From positions 9,963,532 to 10,027,531 of the forward strand of contig OZ020268.1 in NCBI GenBank assembly GCA_963971225.1: a stretch of 64,000 nucleotides of DNA, written 5' to 3'. Shown piece by piece: positions 1 through 12,375 of this stretch. The notes below the pieces were generated by a model that had not been told where the DNA came from, did not search any database, and saw only the letters and a program-made list of their open reading frames with translations. Within the stretch, counting starts at the first letter, position 1. The number at the start of each line of letters is the position of its first letter. The translations under genes were made by a program, and so were the position numbers. Source of the stretch: Melieria omissa. Taxonomy: Eukaryota > Arthropoda > Insecta > Diptera > Ulidiidae.

Positions 1-979
1 ACTTCAGTTCCAGTTCGCTCCGCGGCGCGCTCGCGTCTATCTAATTAACTAAAGTGGCCTTCGGACTCGAAGCTCCTTTATCGCTGTGAGTGTGTGTGTG
101 CTCGCGCACTTATCGACAGCAATAAAACTAGTTTATCGAATAAAATGCCAAAAGTGACATCGGCTCTCGACAGACTCGCGCCGGACTGGCCGTATTTATG
201 TTCCAGCCAGCCTGCAAGGATTGTCTTTGGCTCTTATCTGCGGCAGCCATTGTCGCTGTCGGCGACAGCAACAGCAACAGCGCACTCGAGCTGTCTGCGA
301 CTTTTTTTTGGCGCTTTTCTTTCATTTTATTTTCGCTTGTCTCTGTGTTTCGCTTCGTACGAGAGTGTCAGTGGCAGCGCCAGCGCCACTTGTTGTCCAT
401 ATTCATTAAAATGAGCAATCGACTGGCTGCTCGGCACATCCCTCCATCGCTCCGTATGGTGTGGAGTCCATAATGTCCGCAAGACGTTTACAGCCACTAA
501 GCATATTTTAGCCAAATTGCTCGTATCGTGAAGGCCGCATTATTAATTCAAGTGAAAGCGATAAGTTCAATTTTTTGCCGCTCACTGACAGCACTCTGCA
601 TACTTATAAATGTTTAAGGAATTGTTGCAACATTTCGTACGGCAAAGCAAATTAGGAAAATTAATGCAACCAGCCAGAAAGCCAACAATATGGACAAAAA
701 TTTGAGACAAATTGTGTGGATCGAAAATAATGCGCAGATTATTTATGTCCTTGAACTGCTTTTAGAATTTTCAATGTTATGTTAAATTGTTTCTGAGATA
801 AAAGACATCATTGTTGCCCATTTCTCTCAAAAGTTGATAACTTGACAGCTTTGTGTATATGAGAGACGAGACGGTTTCTGCTGGTGAAGTTTGAACTTTT
901 CATTCATTTTGTATTTTTGGCTTTAAAGAATGTTGTCCAATGTTGAATGAATTGTGTCTGTTTTACATTGAGTTACATA
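1..979. other. Unique intron-like DNA, no gene seen
   Basis: The first 130 bases are GC-rich and contain a GT-rich run (ctgtgagtgtgtg) that could pass for a splice donor, so a non-coding 5' exon is conceivable. No reading frame here looks conserved. If the exon at 5480 is the end of a dpr-like gene, this stretch is probably part of its last intron. Confidence 0.4.
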
Positions 980-1341
980 TAAAATAATTTAAAATAAAAT
1001 AAAATAAAATAAAATAAAATAAAATAAAATAAAATAAAATAAAATAAAATAAAATAAAATAAAATAAAATAAAATAAAATAAAATAAAATAAAATAAAAT
1101 AAAATAAAATAAAATAAAATAAAATAAAATAAAATAAAATAAAATAGAAAAAAAATAAATTAAATTAAATTAAAAAAAAATAAAATTAAATAAAATAAAA
1201 TAAAATAAAATAAAATAAAATAAAATAAAATAAAATAAAATAAAATAAAACAAAATAAAATAAAATAAAATAAAATAAAATAAAATAAAATAAAATAAAA
1301 TAAAATAAAATAAAATAAAATAAAATACAATAAAATAAAAT
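980..1341. repeat. (AAAAT)n microsatellite, two blocks
   Basis: Two nearly pure AAAAT blocks (about 991-1145 and 1195-1341) are separated by a short A-rich interruption. The minus strand reads as an artefactual Phe-Ile-Leu-Phe-Tyr repeat. The same motif forms another array at 43.2-43.6 kb. Confidence 0.95.
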
Positions 1342-1775
1342 ATTCTGACAACGTTCGTGGTCTCTAATTTCCTTGACTTCCTTGACTTGATCTTTCTGCG
1401 GGAGATATGATTTTTCCTTGTAAAAATTGTTCTGACTACGTTGCTGGTTTCCAACTATAAGACTTCCTCAACTTGATCTCTCCAAGGAAGATATGAATTT
1501 TCTTTGTCAACCTTCTTCTTCAACCTTCTTCTTACTAGTAAAAAACTACTAAAATATTCTGACCTCATTTCGGGTTTCCAACTAAAAGTCTTCCTCGACT
1601 TGAGTTCTCGAACAGAAATATGATTTTTCTTTGGCAAGATTCTCTTACTAACCAAAAACTACTAAAATCAGAATATTTTTCCACGTTCCTGGTGACTTCC
1701 TCCACTTGATCTCTCTAAGGTAGATTTGGTTGTTTTCTTTGTCATTATTCTCTTTCAACCAAAAACTATAGGCTG
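1341..1775. repeat. Decayed tandem array, ~90-125 bp units
   Basis: About four imperfect units start near 1341, 1430, 1555 and 1669. Each has a tattctgac-like start, a ttccaact or tggtgact segment, 'cttcctc.acttgatctct', an 'agatatga' block and a pyrimidine-rich stretch ending 'aaaaactac'. Units differ at many positions, so the array is old. It begins directly at the edge of the AAAAT microsatellite. Confidence 0.75.
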
Positions 1776-3028
1776 GTAGTGGTCAATGTGTGATCAAAGA
1801 CCTCATTCCTTTCATCCTAAACTGTTCTCCATAAACACTATATTCAACACTCCTAATACACTTCTTACCCTTTTGAAACTTTCTCCCTCTTACAACTACA
1901 ACCGCAAACTAGCTCCAGTAATTTTTGCTAACAAGCACAAAAAAACGAAACCAGTCAGTTAAAACAAGAACTTATTATAATTCATCTACTATACATTCGA
2001 CAACTTGTGGCTTCACATTCAACTCCCATTCAACTCACTTTGAAGAGATACAAAAGTACTTGAAAATAAAACTTTTAATCCCAGCAAATTTACAATCACA
2101 AAATTTTTTCAATTTTTGCTCATTGCGTATTCTGCATATCGATCCGCCCCCATTGCCTTCCGACCCTAATGCAAATAAATCTATTTCGAGTGCTATCTGC
2201 AACACAGTGCGATTGCTTTGAATTTGCCAATAAATAAATAAATTTCGCTCGGTCTCTTTTGCCCCACACATTTCAATTAGAAGCCATTAACCACAAACCA
2301 ATTGTGCGCGCGCGCATGTCTCGCTAGCTTTGCGCTAATATCGGCAAATGATTAAGCCAATTTATAGAAGCACAACGCAATCATTCTCAATTAAAGCCAA
2401 ATTAATATTGAGTATGGCAAATGCGTTGCCAGTCAGCCGGTAAATGACAATCAAAGAGCGTCGATGATGGCGAATGCCAGCTGCCGAGACATGCGCTCGA
2501 GGCGGCAGGCAAATGAGCCGCACAGCGCACAGCACAAATAATTTCGAAGACAATTTAAGCAGCGTCATAAATAAGGATTAGCGCAACGTGGCGTCTGCCT
2601 TGTGTGCGGCCTTGTGTCGGCAACGCGCAGTCGGATCCGCTGCTCACCCGACACGGATTTGGGTAACGAATGTTGTAAGCCATGGTCGACCGGAAATATA
2701 CTGGTGTGCGAGTTTCTTTTTCATTTTTGTATTTTATTTTGTTTTGTGAAAAACTCATTTGGAGAGGGCTCAATGTGTGAGAAGGGAATTTTCGTTTTGT
2801 CAGTTTCAGTTTATTTCTTTGGCTAAAGGCGTTTGGTAGAGGATGAATATCTTATGTGGGACAAACCACAACTGGTTTTTACGGGCGTGAAATGACGAGA
2901 GTCAAAGAGTGAACGAGTGAACGCACGATTTGTTGATTTTAAAATCAGTTCAAAAAGACATCCTGTTTTATGACTTTCAATTTCCAATAAGTTTCATTAT
3001 AAGTACTACTTCTTGTTTAGATAGACAG
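1776..3028. other. Unique intron-like DNA, no gene seen
   Basis: Mixed-composition sequence with GC-richer patches at 2270-2560 and 2590-2700. Short open frames occur on both strands but none shows a recognisable domain or coherent splice sites. Confidence 0.5.
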
Positions 3029-5014
3029 ACAGATACAGATACAGATACAGATACAGATACAGATACAGATACAGATACAGATACAGATACAGATACAGAT
3101 ACAGATACAGATACAGATACAGATACAGATACAGATACAGATACAGATACAGATACAGATACAGATACAGATACAGATACAGATACAGATACAGATACAG
3201 ATACAGATACAGATACAGATACAGATACAGATACAGATACAGATACAGATACAGATACAGATACAGATACAGATACAGATACAGATACAGATACAGATAC
3301 AGATACAGATACAGATACAGATACAGATACAGATACAGATACAGATACAGATACAGATACAGATACAGATACAGATACAGATACAGATACAGATACAGAT
3401 ACAGATACAGATACAGATACAGATACAGATACAGATACAGATACAGATACAGATACAGATACAGATACAGATACAGATACAGATACAGATACAGATACAG
3501 ATACAGATACAGATACAGATACAGATACAGATACAGATACAGATACAGATACAGATACAGATACAGATACAGATACAGATACAGATACAGATACAGATAC
3601 AGATACAGATACAGATACAGATACAGATACAGATACAGATACAGATACAGATACAGATACAGATACAGATACAGATACAGATACAGATACAGATACAGAT
3701 ACAGATACAGATACAGATACAGATACAGATACAGATACAGATACAGATACAGATACAGATACAGATACAGATACAGATACAGATACAGATACAGATACAG
3801 ATACAGATACAGATACAGATACAGATACAGATACAGATACAGATACAGATACAGATACAGATACAGATACAGATACAGATACAGATACAGATACAGATAC
3901 AGATACAGATACAGATACAGATACAGATACAGATACAGATACAGATACAGATACAGATACAGATACAGATACAGATACAGATACAGATACAGATACAGAT
4001 ACAGATACAGATACAGATACAGATACAGATACAGATACAGATACAGATACAGATACAGATACAGATACAGATACAGATACAGATACAGATACAGATACAG
4101 ATACAGATACAGATACAGATACAGATACAGATACAGATACAGATACAGATACAGATACAGATACAGATACAGATACAGATACAGATACAGATACAGATAC
4201 AGATACAGATACAGATACAGATACAGATACAGATACAGATACAGATACAGATACAGATACAGATACAGATACAGATACAGATACAGATACAGATACAGAT
4301 ACAGATACAGATACAGATACAGATACAGATACAGATACAGATACAGATACAGATACAGATACAGATACAGATACAGATACAGATACAGATACAGATACAG
4401 ATACAGATACAGATACAGATACAGATACAGATACAGATACAGATACAGATACAGATACAGATACAGATACAGATACAGATACAGATACAGATACAGATAC
4501 AGATACAGATACAGATACAGATACAGATACAGATACAGATACAGATACAGATACAGATACAGATACAGATACAGATACAGATACAGATACAGATACAGAT
4601 ACAGATACAGATACAGATACAGATACAGATACAGATACAGATACAGATACAGATACAGATACAGATACAGATACAGATACAGATACAGATACAGATACAG
4701 ATACAGATACAGATACAGATACAGATACAGATACAGATACAGATACAGATACAGATACAGATACAGATACAGATACAGATACAGATACAGATACAGATAC
4801 AGATACAGATACAGATACAGATACAGATACAGATACAGATACAGATACAGATACAGATACAGATACAGATACAGATACAGATACAGATACAGATACAGAT
4901 ACAGATACAGATACAGATACAGATACAGATACAGATACAGATACAGATACAGATACAGATACAGATACAGATACAGATACAGATACAGATACAGATACAG
5001 ATACAGATACAGAT
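3029..5014. repeat. (ACAGAT)331 perfect hexanucleotide array
   Basis: The hexamer runs without a visible interruption for 1986 bases, that is 331 units. Because six is divisible by three, all frames that avoid stops stay open: Thr-Asp on the plus strand, Ser-Val and Leu-Tyr on the minus strand. The long apparent ORFs are artefacts. Each unit carries a GATA core. The array sits about 470 bp upstream of the splice acceptor of the 5480 exon, apparently inside an intron. Confidence 0.98.
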
Positions 5015-5479
5015 TCCCTCTTCGTTTTGTCATTTTTTCTTACTTTTCCCATTTTTCAACATTTCCGCCTGGAACTCCTCGCTTTGCTTTACTCCTGTTC
5101 ACATCCCTCACATTCATCTCTGATTCCATTTCATTATATTTGTCTACATATGTGTGTGTGTAAGTTTGCGCCAAGGTATGTGTATATGTGTGTATCTTGT
5201 TTGTTGTTATTGCTGTTGTTTGCATAAATGTTTTTGCATTTTTTATCATCTCAATTATTTTAATGGCCAATAAAGTTGGCCATTGCTGCGGCGCCACATG
5301 CGTGCGCTTTCCATTTTACCTTCAGGAAAATTTGTGTTTTTTTCACTTTGTTGTTATTCCTCTAGTAAATTTGTTGCTGTTATTGTTGTGCTTGCAAACT
5401 GCTCCGTTATTATTTTTGTGTTTAAATTGAATACTAACTGAGCGCTTGTGCGTGTTTCTTGTTCTTCTTCCCTGTACAG

Positions 5480-5781
5480 GCGAACATCCGGCGGCAATGC
5501 ATCACGGACGCGCACCGCAGTCGCAATCGCCGCCCGCTGCGCTCCTGCTATTGCTGGCATTCGTAGTGGTGCTGCTGCAGCAACAACACAAACTGCGGCA
5601 GCGCATACGCTGGAAGAGCGCGCCACCAGCGGCCAGCAACAACGCCAACGTCAGCTGCATTCGCACACAGAGCGTCGACCGCCATCTGCCACTGTTGGTG
5701 CAGCGTGAAGCCCTCGGCGCCTCATTGCCGCTACTGCTGCGCCGCAACGTGACACTGCCGCTCCCGCTCGCTGCCACATAG
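5480..5781 (+). CDS. Terminal coding exon of a probable dpr-family Ig cell-surface protein
   Basis: The exon follows a strong acceptor: a pyrimidine tract at 5449-5475 and then tacag. The first base of the first codon comes from an upstream exon outside the window; if it is G the exon starts G-EHPAAMHHG. A hydrophobic stretch follows (ALLLLLAFVVVLL), then a basic, Gln/Asn/Leu-rich tail, and TAG at 5779-5781; about 100 residues in all. This frame has the strongest G/C third-position bias of the three. Dpr proteins are two-Ig-domain neuronal surface proteins that bind DIP partners. Many have a GEHPAAM-like linker after the second Ig domain, followed by a hydrophobic C-terminus. That match is from memory and the Ig domains are not in the window, so the paralogue cannot be named. 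The frame starting at 5448 (ends 5708) is an Ala/Thr/Gln-rich alternative I consider less likely. Confidence 0.55.
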
Positions 5782-8700
5782 CCATTGAGTGGAACGGTGG
5801 TGGCGGCAGCGGCGGCTGGAGTGCGCGTGTAAATTATGTTCTCTTTTTTAGGCGCTTAACGAACAGTGTGGTCTAGTCTAGTCTTAGTTTCTACGTTTAC
5901 AATAGTTTCTAACTAGTTCGTTAGTTAAGTTTAGTTTAGTTCGTAGCGTGACGGGGCCGAGTGCAGCGCTCTATCCCGTTATTATCACTAACACTAAGGA
6001 ATTTCACTGGCGCTCGCATGCGACGCTCAGCGTAGGCTAACTAACTGTAAGTAATGTGTGGCATACTTTTAGGCATCTAAACGATGTCGTCGAAACGTTT
6101 GTAGTTTTTCAATCATTTAAACTATTTTCTTCTTATTTATGACAAAATTTCTAGCGTAATTTTTGTACTTCTTCTTGTTGTCAATCCAAACCCAGTTTCC
6201 CTGCCTCCCACTACTACTACTAAACACAAATCACACACACACTGTGTCGAGGTAATCAACTATTTCCACCACTAACTCGTAGCTAGTAAAATTAAGCCTC
6301 TACTTATATATCTTAGCGCAGAGCTGGAAAGTTTTAAAATCGTAGTGTCCTATCAATTGAACATTTACAACATCGTTTACTCGTACTAACTGCAATTGAA
6401 ATACCAGAAGAACAACTTAGAGGAAAACTAAACCTAACAACCAACTAAGTCCAAGACTCGTATTGATAGTAGCGCTAAGTCAAATCTAGCAAATACTAGT
6501 ACTAAGTGTAAAAAGCAACAACATTTTGTAGTAATGTGAAATCGTGAGAAATGCATTTTTAGTTGACTTTTTCTGATCGTATTTGTGTTATAAATGATTT
6601 TGTTCAGTTGTTCTAATCTTATTGTTTCATATTATATATACCTATATATTTATTTTTATATATATATTTGATTTTTTCACTTGTTCTAATCTTACTGTAC
6701 TTTAGATAATTATTTTCTTTACTTTTTTTCGTATTCTGTTATGTATGAGTTATTTTTTATTCATTCTAATGGTTTCTTATGTAAGTTTTTAGACTACAAA
6801 TTCAGCCCAGCAAGCAGTGCGAATTTATGTCCGACCATGTTTCGTCTCTATGCTGTTAAATTTTGACTATTTCTATTGGAAAATTCAACTATTCCATTGC
6901 AAAATTCAACTATATTCACAATTATAAAGAATAATGCAATTTCGTGTTACTGAACCTGTTTGGATATACAAATTTTAAGCCCTTTGGGAAGGTTTTCGTC
7001 TAGAAATAATTCCAATTAATTCGAACCCGAAAGCAAAATCACTATTTAAATGTATGAAAAATGGTACGAATAATACAACAAGGACGACAATATCAACAGA
7101 ATGCACACATGAGAAAATGTATATTGAATTGAATGTTTGTACACCCATACGTATACGTAATGGGAATTCACATGGGAGTTCTCATTCTTTAATTGCTCAA
7201 TGGAAACAAACCTGACTTGAGTACTTCTGTCTTCCGTACCAAGATTCTTACTCACTATTCGAGTAGAAAAGGGTAATAGATCCACTTATATGAAAAGGGA
7301 TTATCATTATTTAATTAGAAACCCGACTTGAGTACTTCTGTCAACGGTACCAAGATTCCTACACACTATTCAAGCAGGATTGATTACTATATCCACTTAT
7401 ATCATTGGGAATTATCATTCTTTAATAACAAACCCGATATGAGTATTTCTGTCTAGCGTACCAAGTTCCAAGTAGAAAAGATTTGGAGTATCCCAACTAG
7501 TCAGACAACAACTAAATACAAAAGTTTGCATGCACTTTGAGGAGCCACTTATATTTTAAGGGATTCTCATTCTTCAGTTGAATGTAATACATACTTTGAT
7601 CACTTATGAGAGCTTTCGTTGGAATCAAACCGGACCCACTCAAGTCAGATTAAATTTCATGAAGTCGCAGGAAATAAGTTGATCCCTCACTATTCGAGTA
7701 GGAAAACTTCTGAGACGAGTCTGACAACAACTGGATACAAAAATTTTACCTCTTAATGCAATCAATTTTGTCTTGAGTACTTCTGTTCTCCGTACCAAGA
7801 GTCTCACCTGCTATTCGAGCAGAAAATATTGGGAACCGATCAGACAGCAACTTGTCCCCGCAGAAAAGAAATGTTGTATGTTCCATTGAATTTAGTGGCA
7901 CATACGACAATCATTTTCTCAGGCGACGAACTGGATACATATCCCTTACATGTGTCAGCTGAACCTCATTGAGGATCCACCACTAGTATTGGAGGTTGTT
8001 GTGCTATAGTTGCTTGGTTTGATATTTTTATCTCTTATAGAAGATCTAGATGGAATCAACTCTGACTTGAATGCATACTAAGTTCCTCACCAATATTCAA
8101 GTAGAAAATATTTGGAGCATAGCATCTAAAAGTAAATCTATAATAAACACTAATAATTGAAGTATTATGTCTAAAGCTGAAGCCAGACCAGGTATAAACC
8201 ATGATTGGTGTTCTAGCGGATCACAGCATCAAAGTGGCTTGTGCGAGAAGAAAGCATAATTCACCTTTTATGGACTTGTTCTGGACTCTGAAAAAGAGCA
8301 AGAGTTCACTTGGACAGATGTCTTTTCAATAAACTAGAAGATGGATAGAACTGTTCACAGCTCTGAAAGAAACTCAAAATAGTTCCCTGAGATTTTCATT
8401 CTTTAAATGTTAGATTTGGTACTTTAATCTCTTAAAAAGTTTTTTATGAAATCAGATCTGACCTTAACACTTTCATTTAAAAAGATTGCTAGAAGATTTA
8501 AACCTAGTTTCTTGGGCAGACAGTGGGCCTTGAAAATATTTCAAGTTTTTTTTTAATATGTAATTTTTTTGTATTAATTAATTTTTATTTATTTTATATT
8601 TATTCATTTTTCGCATTACCTAATTTTAATTTTTATTAATTTTATATAATTATTGCTATTATTTTTTATTCTTTTCCAGTTGATTATTAAATATTATTAA

Positions 8701-10330
8701 ATAATAATGTTTAATATTTGTTAAACAATAATGTTTAATGTTTTAGATATTTCATTTTTATTAATTTATTTTATTTTTATTTGATTTTTATTAATTTTTT
8801 GTATAACCCTATAATTTTTTAATTATAACTTTAATTTTAATTAATTTTATATAATTATTGCTTTTATTTTAATTATTTTCCATTTGATTAAAGTTCAATT
8901 TTCACTCTCACAACAAAAACTAGAAGAAATATATTTGTAAATATAAATTTGTACATTTGTGTGTAACAACACTTACACACACAGAAAACAGTTGAACACA
9001 AAGCGGTAAAATGACAGTTAATAATTGTAAAAAAATAAAAATTGATTGTTATTGCAATATTCATATATCTAACTAGATCGAAATAGATAATTCCCCATTT
9101 GAACTATGTAACTCTAAGTGTGCTATTACAATTGCTAATCGAACATACACACAAACAGGCAAACACTTACACACAAACATCAAAACAGCAGCTAAACCAT
9201 ACTTAAATACAACAAAAACAAATTTTTTTATATTTTGTTGCAAAAAAAAATCGAAATGAATGTGATCAATGAATTCGCCAAATGCATTGAATAGACGAAA
9301 AAAAATTTAACTAATTAATTAAGTTGTTGTTGTTCCACATCCAAGAAAAAAAGAATCCAATGCACCTGAAACACATTTCCGAACCTCAGAGTAGCCAAAT
9401 GTAAAGACCAAAAGATCAAAAGACAACAATTTTAGAACAACAATTTCAATACATTTGACAGCATTGAAAAGGCGAAAATTTCACTAAGCGACCAATAAAG
9501 TTATTTGCGCGCTCACAAAGAACAACAAATAAACAAGTAAATATAAAAAAATAACAACTAATTGAAAACAACATCAGCAAAAACTACATAGAAGTGAAAT
9601 ACAAAGCATGTTGAACATAATTACAACCAAACAAAACTACAAACAAACAAACCGGAAGAAAATGCAAATGAATGAAAATTAATAGCAAACTAGCAACAAA
9701 ACAAGCCAACAAATTGACTTTTTTGTAATAAAACAAATATTGTACATGACAACAAAATAACAATAAAAAATCGTTTCTAGTCACACACACACACACACTG
9801 AACAACAAACACACACAAACACACAGAGCCGATACGAACTGGCAAATTTCAATGTAATTGTAATGATTGTCATCTTTCGGCACGCGGCTGACTATTTGTA
9901 AATGTGAGAACAGAATATAAACAACAAATACAACAACAAACAACCAAATAAACAAATAAGCTAAAAGTAAATAAATACAGAAAATTAATTAACATTAAAC
10001 TGCGAGCAATGAGCGGCGCGCACCAATGAAACTTGTGTGCGCAGTCGCTGCAAGTAATTAATGAAAATTAATTAAAAATCATTATTCCGAATAAAAAAAA
10101 ATGCCGACTTGTTTTTAACTATGAATCATTAACTATATACAAATAAGCTGAAATAGCAAAAATATGAAAAACGAAAAACCCAAAGAAAAAGAAAGAAAAA
10201 CTGCAAATGCAAACCATGGAAAAAAACTAATACAATATTTTATAACTTAAGTAAATTATAATTAAATTAATGAGTAAATAAATTATAAAAAAGAAATTGT
10301 ATTGAAATAAAATGCAAGTGTATAAAAATT
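5782..10330 (+). other. Possible long 3'UTR of the 5480 exon gene
   Basis: No coding frame is supported here. The 5782-7050 part is AT-rich unique DNA in which I saw no AATAAA. The 8900-10330 part is strongly A-rich with many CAA/ACAAAC runs, as is common on the sense strand of long insect 3'UTRs. AATAAA signals occur late, at 10277-10282 and 10306-10311. A tandem array (7150-8140) interrupts the region, so the transcript could also end earlier. Confidence 0.4.
7150..8140. repeat. Decayed tandem array, ~125 bp units
   Basis: Recurring blocks are 'gggattctcattcttta', 'acttgagtacttctgtc', 'gtaccaagattc', 'cactattcgagtagaaaa' and 'tccacttatat'. The first three units (near 7170, 7295 and 7415) are clear; later ones (7560-8110) are shuffled and diverged. 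No coding potential is conserved across units. Confidence 0.7.
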
Positions 10331-10519
10331 TAATCACCTGTGTCTGTATCTGTGTCTATCTATGTGCATTGAAGGTGGGAAAAGTGATGCAGAACAATGA
10401 AGTGTGGTAAGTGCCCAATGCGGCGATAAGTGACGATTGGCAAACAAAATTTATTACCAGAAAGCAGGTAACATACAAAGAACTGGCATGAAAGTGTGGC
10501 AAATAAATGAGAATGAGAC

Positions 10520-11082
10520 CAGTGCTGCCAGATGCCTGAAATGACTTTCTCCTAAATCTTAAAAAAATACTGCAATTTCCTCCCAAAAGTTACAAAATTC
10601 TCCTTATATTTGTTATCATTTGCGTCATTTGAAAGGAATATATTTTCTCATAAAAAAAATTAAAATAGAATTTTTTTAATTCAGTCTTTTTAATTCATCT
10701 TCAGCTTAACAACAAAAACAAAACATATAACAAATAAGTTAAACTAAAAGTGCCATTTTGGCGGGATTTCATTGTGACAGCAATAAGTGAGAACAGGATA
10801 GAACGAGCTTAGATATTGTAAGCCTACAAATCTTTAACGCAATAGGAAGCTTTGACTATTAAAATAGTTGCCAAAATATGTTTTCTTGCCAGTGTTCCCA
10901 GTACATCACGCTTCGTTATCCAAAAAAATTTCCAAAAAATTCAATAAAGATCCAAGAAATCCCCCAGCATAAAATATAAATCTCCTCAACTTTATCCTGA
11001 ACAACTCTTCCTCCTGAAAATCCTCCTAAAAGACCCAGAATCTTCTAAATATAAGAGGAAACCTCCTGATCTGGCAACACTG
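10520..11082. mobile_element. hAT-type MITE, 563 bp, with 8-bp TSD
   Basis: The left end reads cagtgctgccagat and the inverse of the right end reads cagtgttgccagat, a 14-bp terminal inverted repeat with one mismatch. The perfect 8-bp duplication aatgagac flanks it at 10512-10519 and 11083-11090. CAGTG termini with an 8-bp target duplication are diagnostic of hAT transposons. The interior has CTCCT/TCCTCC-rich subterminal blocks and no transposase, so it depends on another element for movement. Confidence 0.85.
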
Positions 11083-11529
11083 AATGAGACTAATGTGAGA
11101 TTTTTCAACAATCATACTGAGCGTTATTCATTTGCGACCTTGGAACTGGTACAGCAAATTTGGGTCACAAAAGAGTGACATGCCAACTTGTTCAACGCCC
11201 ATGAAACGTCACATCCAAAAGCGGATGTTTTATTAGATTTCAATGCTGTGTCCCTTTCTTAATCAATGTTAGAGGTTTGAGTAGTATGGGAATCAAAAAG
11301 ACACTAAAATGCAAATTGTCGTTGGCTAAAATCTTTCCGTGGACATACCAACCATTGTGTCACATTTCATATAAATAGGTCAAGTTGTTCCTAAGCCTAT
11401 AAGGAAAAAATAGACAAACAATGCCACGCATTCTCCACGGTTTCTTCCGTATCTATGCAAAGAAGACTACAGGTAGTTAATTGGTAAAAAAGTAGATAGG
11501 TAATAGGTCTGAACGTGCTTTAAGCTCTG
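11083..11529. other. Unique DNA, no gene seen
   Basis: No open frame or repeat structure of note between the hAT MITE and the LINE fragment. Confidence 0.5.
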
Positions 11530-11675
11530 CCTGTGGGCAGAAAGATGACGGCAAACCAGTTTCTGTGTATCTGCGCCGCTTTCACCCGTATCGAGTTTGA
11601 GACATTTGCCGCTGATGCGCTAAGAAGCTACCTCCTTGGCTCCTTAGCACCACAGGATCAACTTTTGTGATAATT
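11530..11675 (+). pseudogene. LINE ORF2 C-terminal fragment (non-LTR retrotransposon)
   Basis: From about 11571 one frame reads CICAAFTRIEFETFAADALR and continues to a TGA TAA pair near 11670. The upstream cysteine-containing part (C-G-Q-K-D-D) is in another frame. This matches the HFLCxCPAxxRxR pattern at the C-terminus of insect non-LTR retrotransposon ORF2 proteins, a zinc-knuckle-like segment after the RNase H region. It is homologous to the minus-strand fragment at 21257-21424. Dead: truncated and frameshifted. Confidence 0.65.
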
Positions 11676-11721
11676 ATCAGCAGATCATCAGCATGGACAT
11701 CACTTGGTGGCCGAATCTCGG

Positions 11722-11957
11722 CCAATCTTGATAGTCCAGTGAGTAGCTCACTGGCTTCTCATACCGACGCCCTTTGTTCGATTCCAAGCTCGAATCACAT
11801 GAAGAAAAAGATAATTACAAGAATCCCCCAAGTGCGCTCTTGGCAGACAATGGCAAAACCTCCAAGTGTGGAAGGAAAACTTCCAACAAACTGCCGTTCG
11901 GATTCGGCCTCCTCCCCCTTTCCCCATTCGCTTCAAATGTGTGTTGTAACCAGTGGT
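11722..11957 (+). mobile_element. Degenerate copy of the tRNA-Met-derived SINE
   Basis: The tRNA-like head (gatagtccagtgagtagctc, then cttctcatacc and a B-box-like tgttcgattcc) is followed by the body hallmarks tgcgctcttggcagacaatg, cctccaagtgtgga, gccgttcggattcggc and ctttccccattcgcttc. The spacer between head and body is partly deleted and the 3' tail is lost after gtgtgttgtaacc. It is the oldest of the four copies in the window. Confidence 0.8.
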
Positions 11958-12261
11958 CAGCTATGGTCATCAGTAATTTACGATATTACTTGCAGCTTTG
12001 TACACGAATGGAGGAGACCTTAGAGAGAGAGAGCTTTTTCTCAGACTTCTATAATGAAAGGTAGTGAATTTCTGTTCAAAGTATCAGAAGTCTTTCCTGT
12101 ATTTGGTGTCGACCAAGTAATATTTTGAACTCTAACCTGAACCTTTGCTGTTCGAAGTACTTAAAAACAACACCCACTGTATTTAAACGTATTTAAACAT
12201 CTGTACCCACCCACACAAACTCTGTTTAGCATAATAACAGAGCCACCATAAAATATTAAAT

Positions 12262-12375
12262 ATCATTCTCCCCTCCCCCCTTATCCCCAATGGGCTTAGT
12301 ATAATGGTCTAAAATGGACTGAGTGTTACGAAAGACTTGAAGCCTACCCGCCCACCCTCACATCACATCACTCGC
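12262..12375 (+). repeat. Interspersed repeat D, copy 1
   Basis: This shares a ~110-bp core with 20440-20550: agtataatggtctaaaatgg, actgagtg, gaagcct, then cccgcccaccctcacatc. Both end in a CATC-type short tail, which suggests the 3' end of a retroposon. No coding frame is visible. Confidence 0.65.

Noticed and set aside
1160..1454. Phe-Ile-Leu-Phe-Tyr repeat frames, also at 43190-43599
   Set aside because: Translations of the AAAAT microsatellites.
2930..5227. Very long open frames (Thr-Asp, Ser-Val, Leu-Tyr repeats) on both strands
   Set aside because: They are translations of the ACAGAT hexamer, which has no stops in those frames; no unique flanking coding sequence supports them.
5354..5777. 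Minus-strand and second plus-strand frames over the 5480 exon
   Set aside because: The splice acceptor, third-position bias and hydrophobic segment favour the frame ending at 5781; the others are probably shadows.
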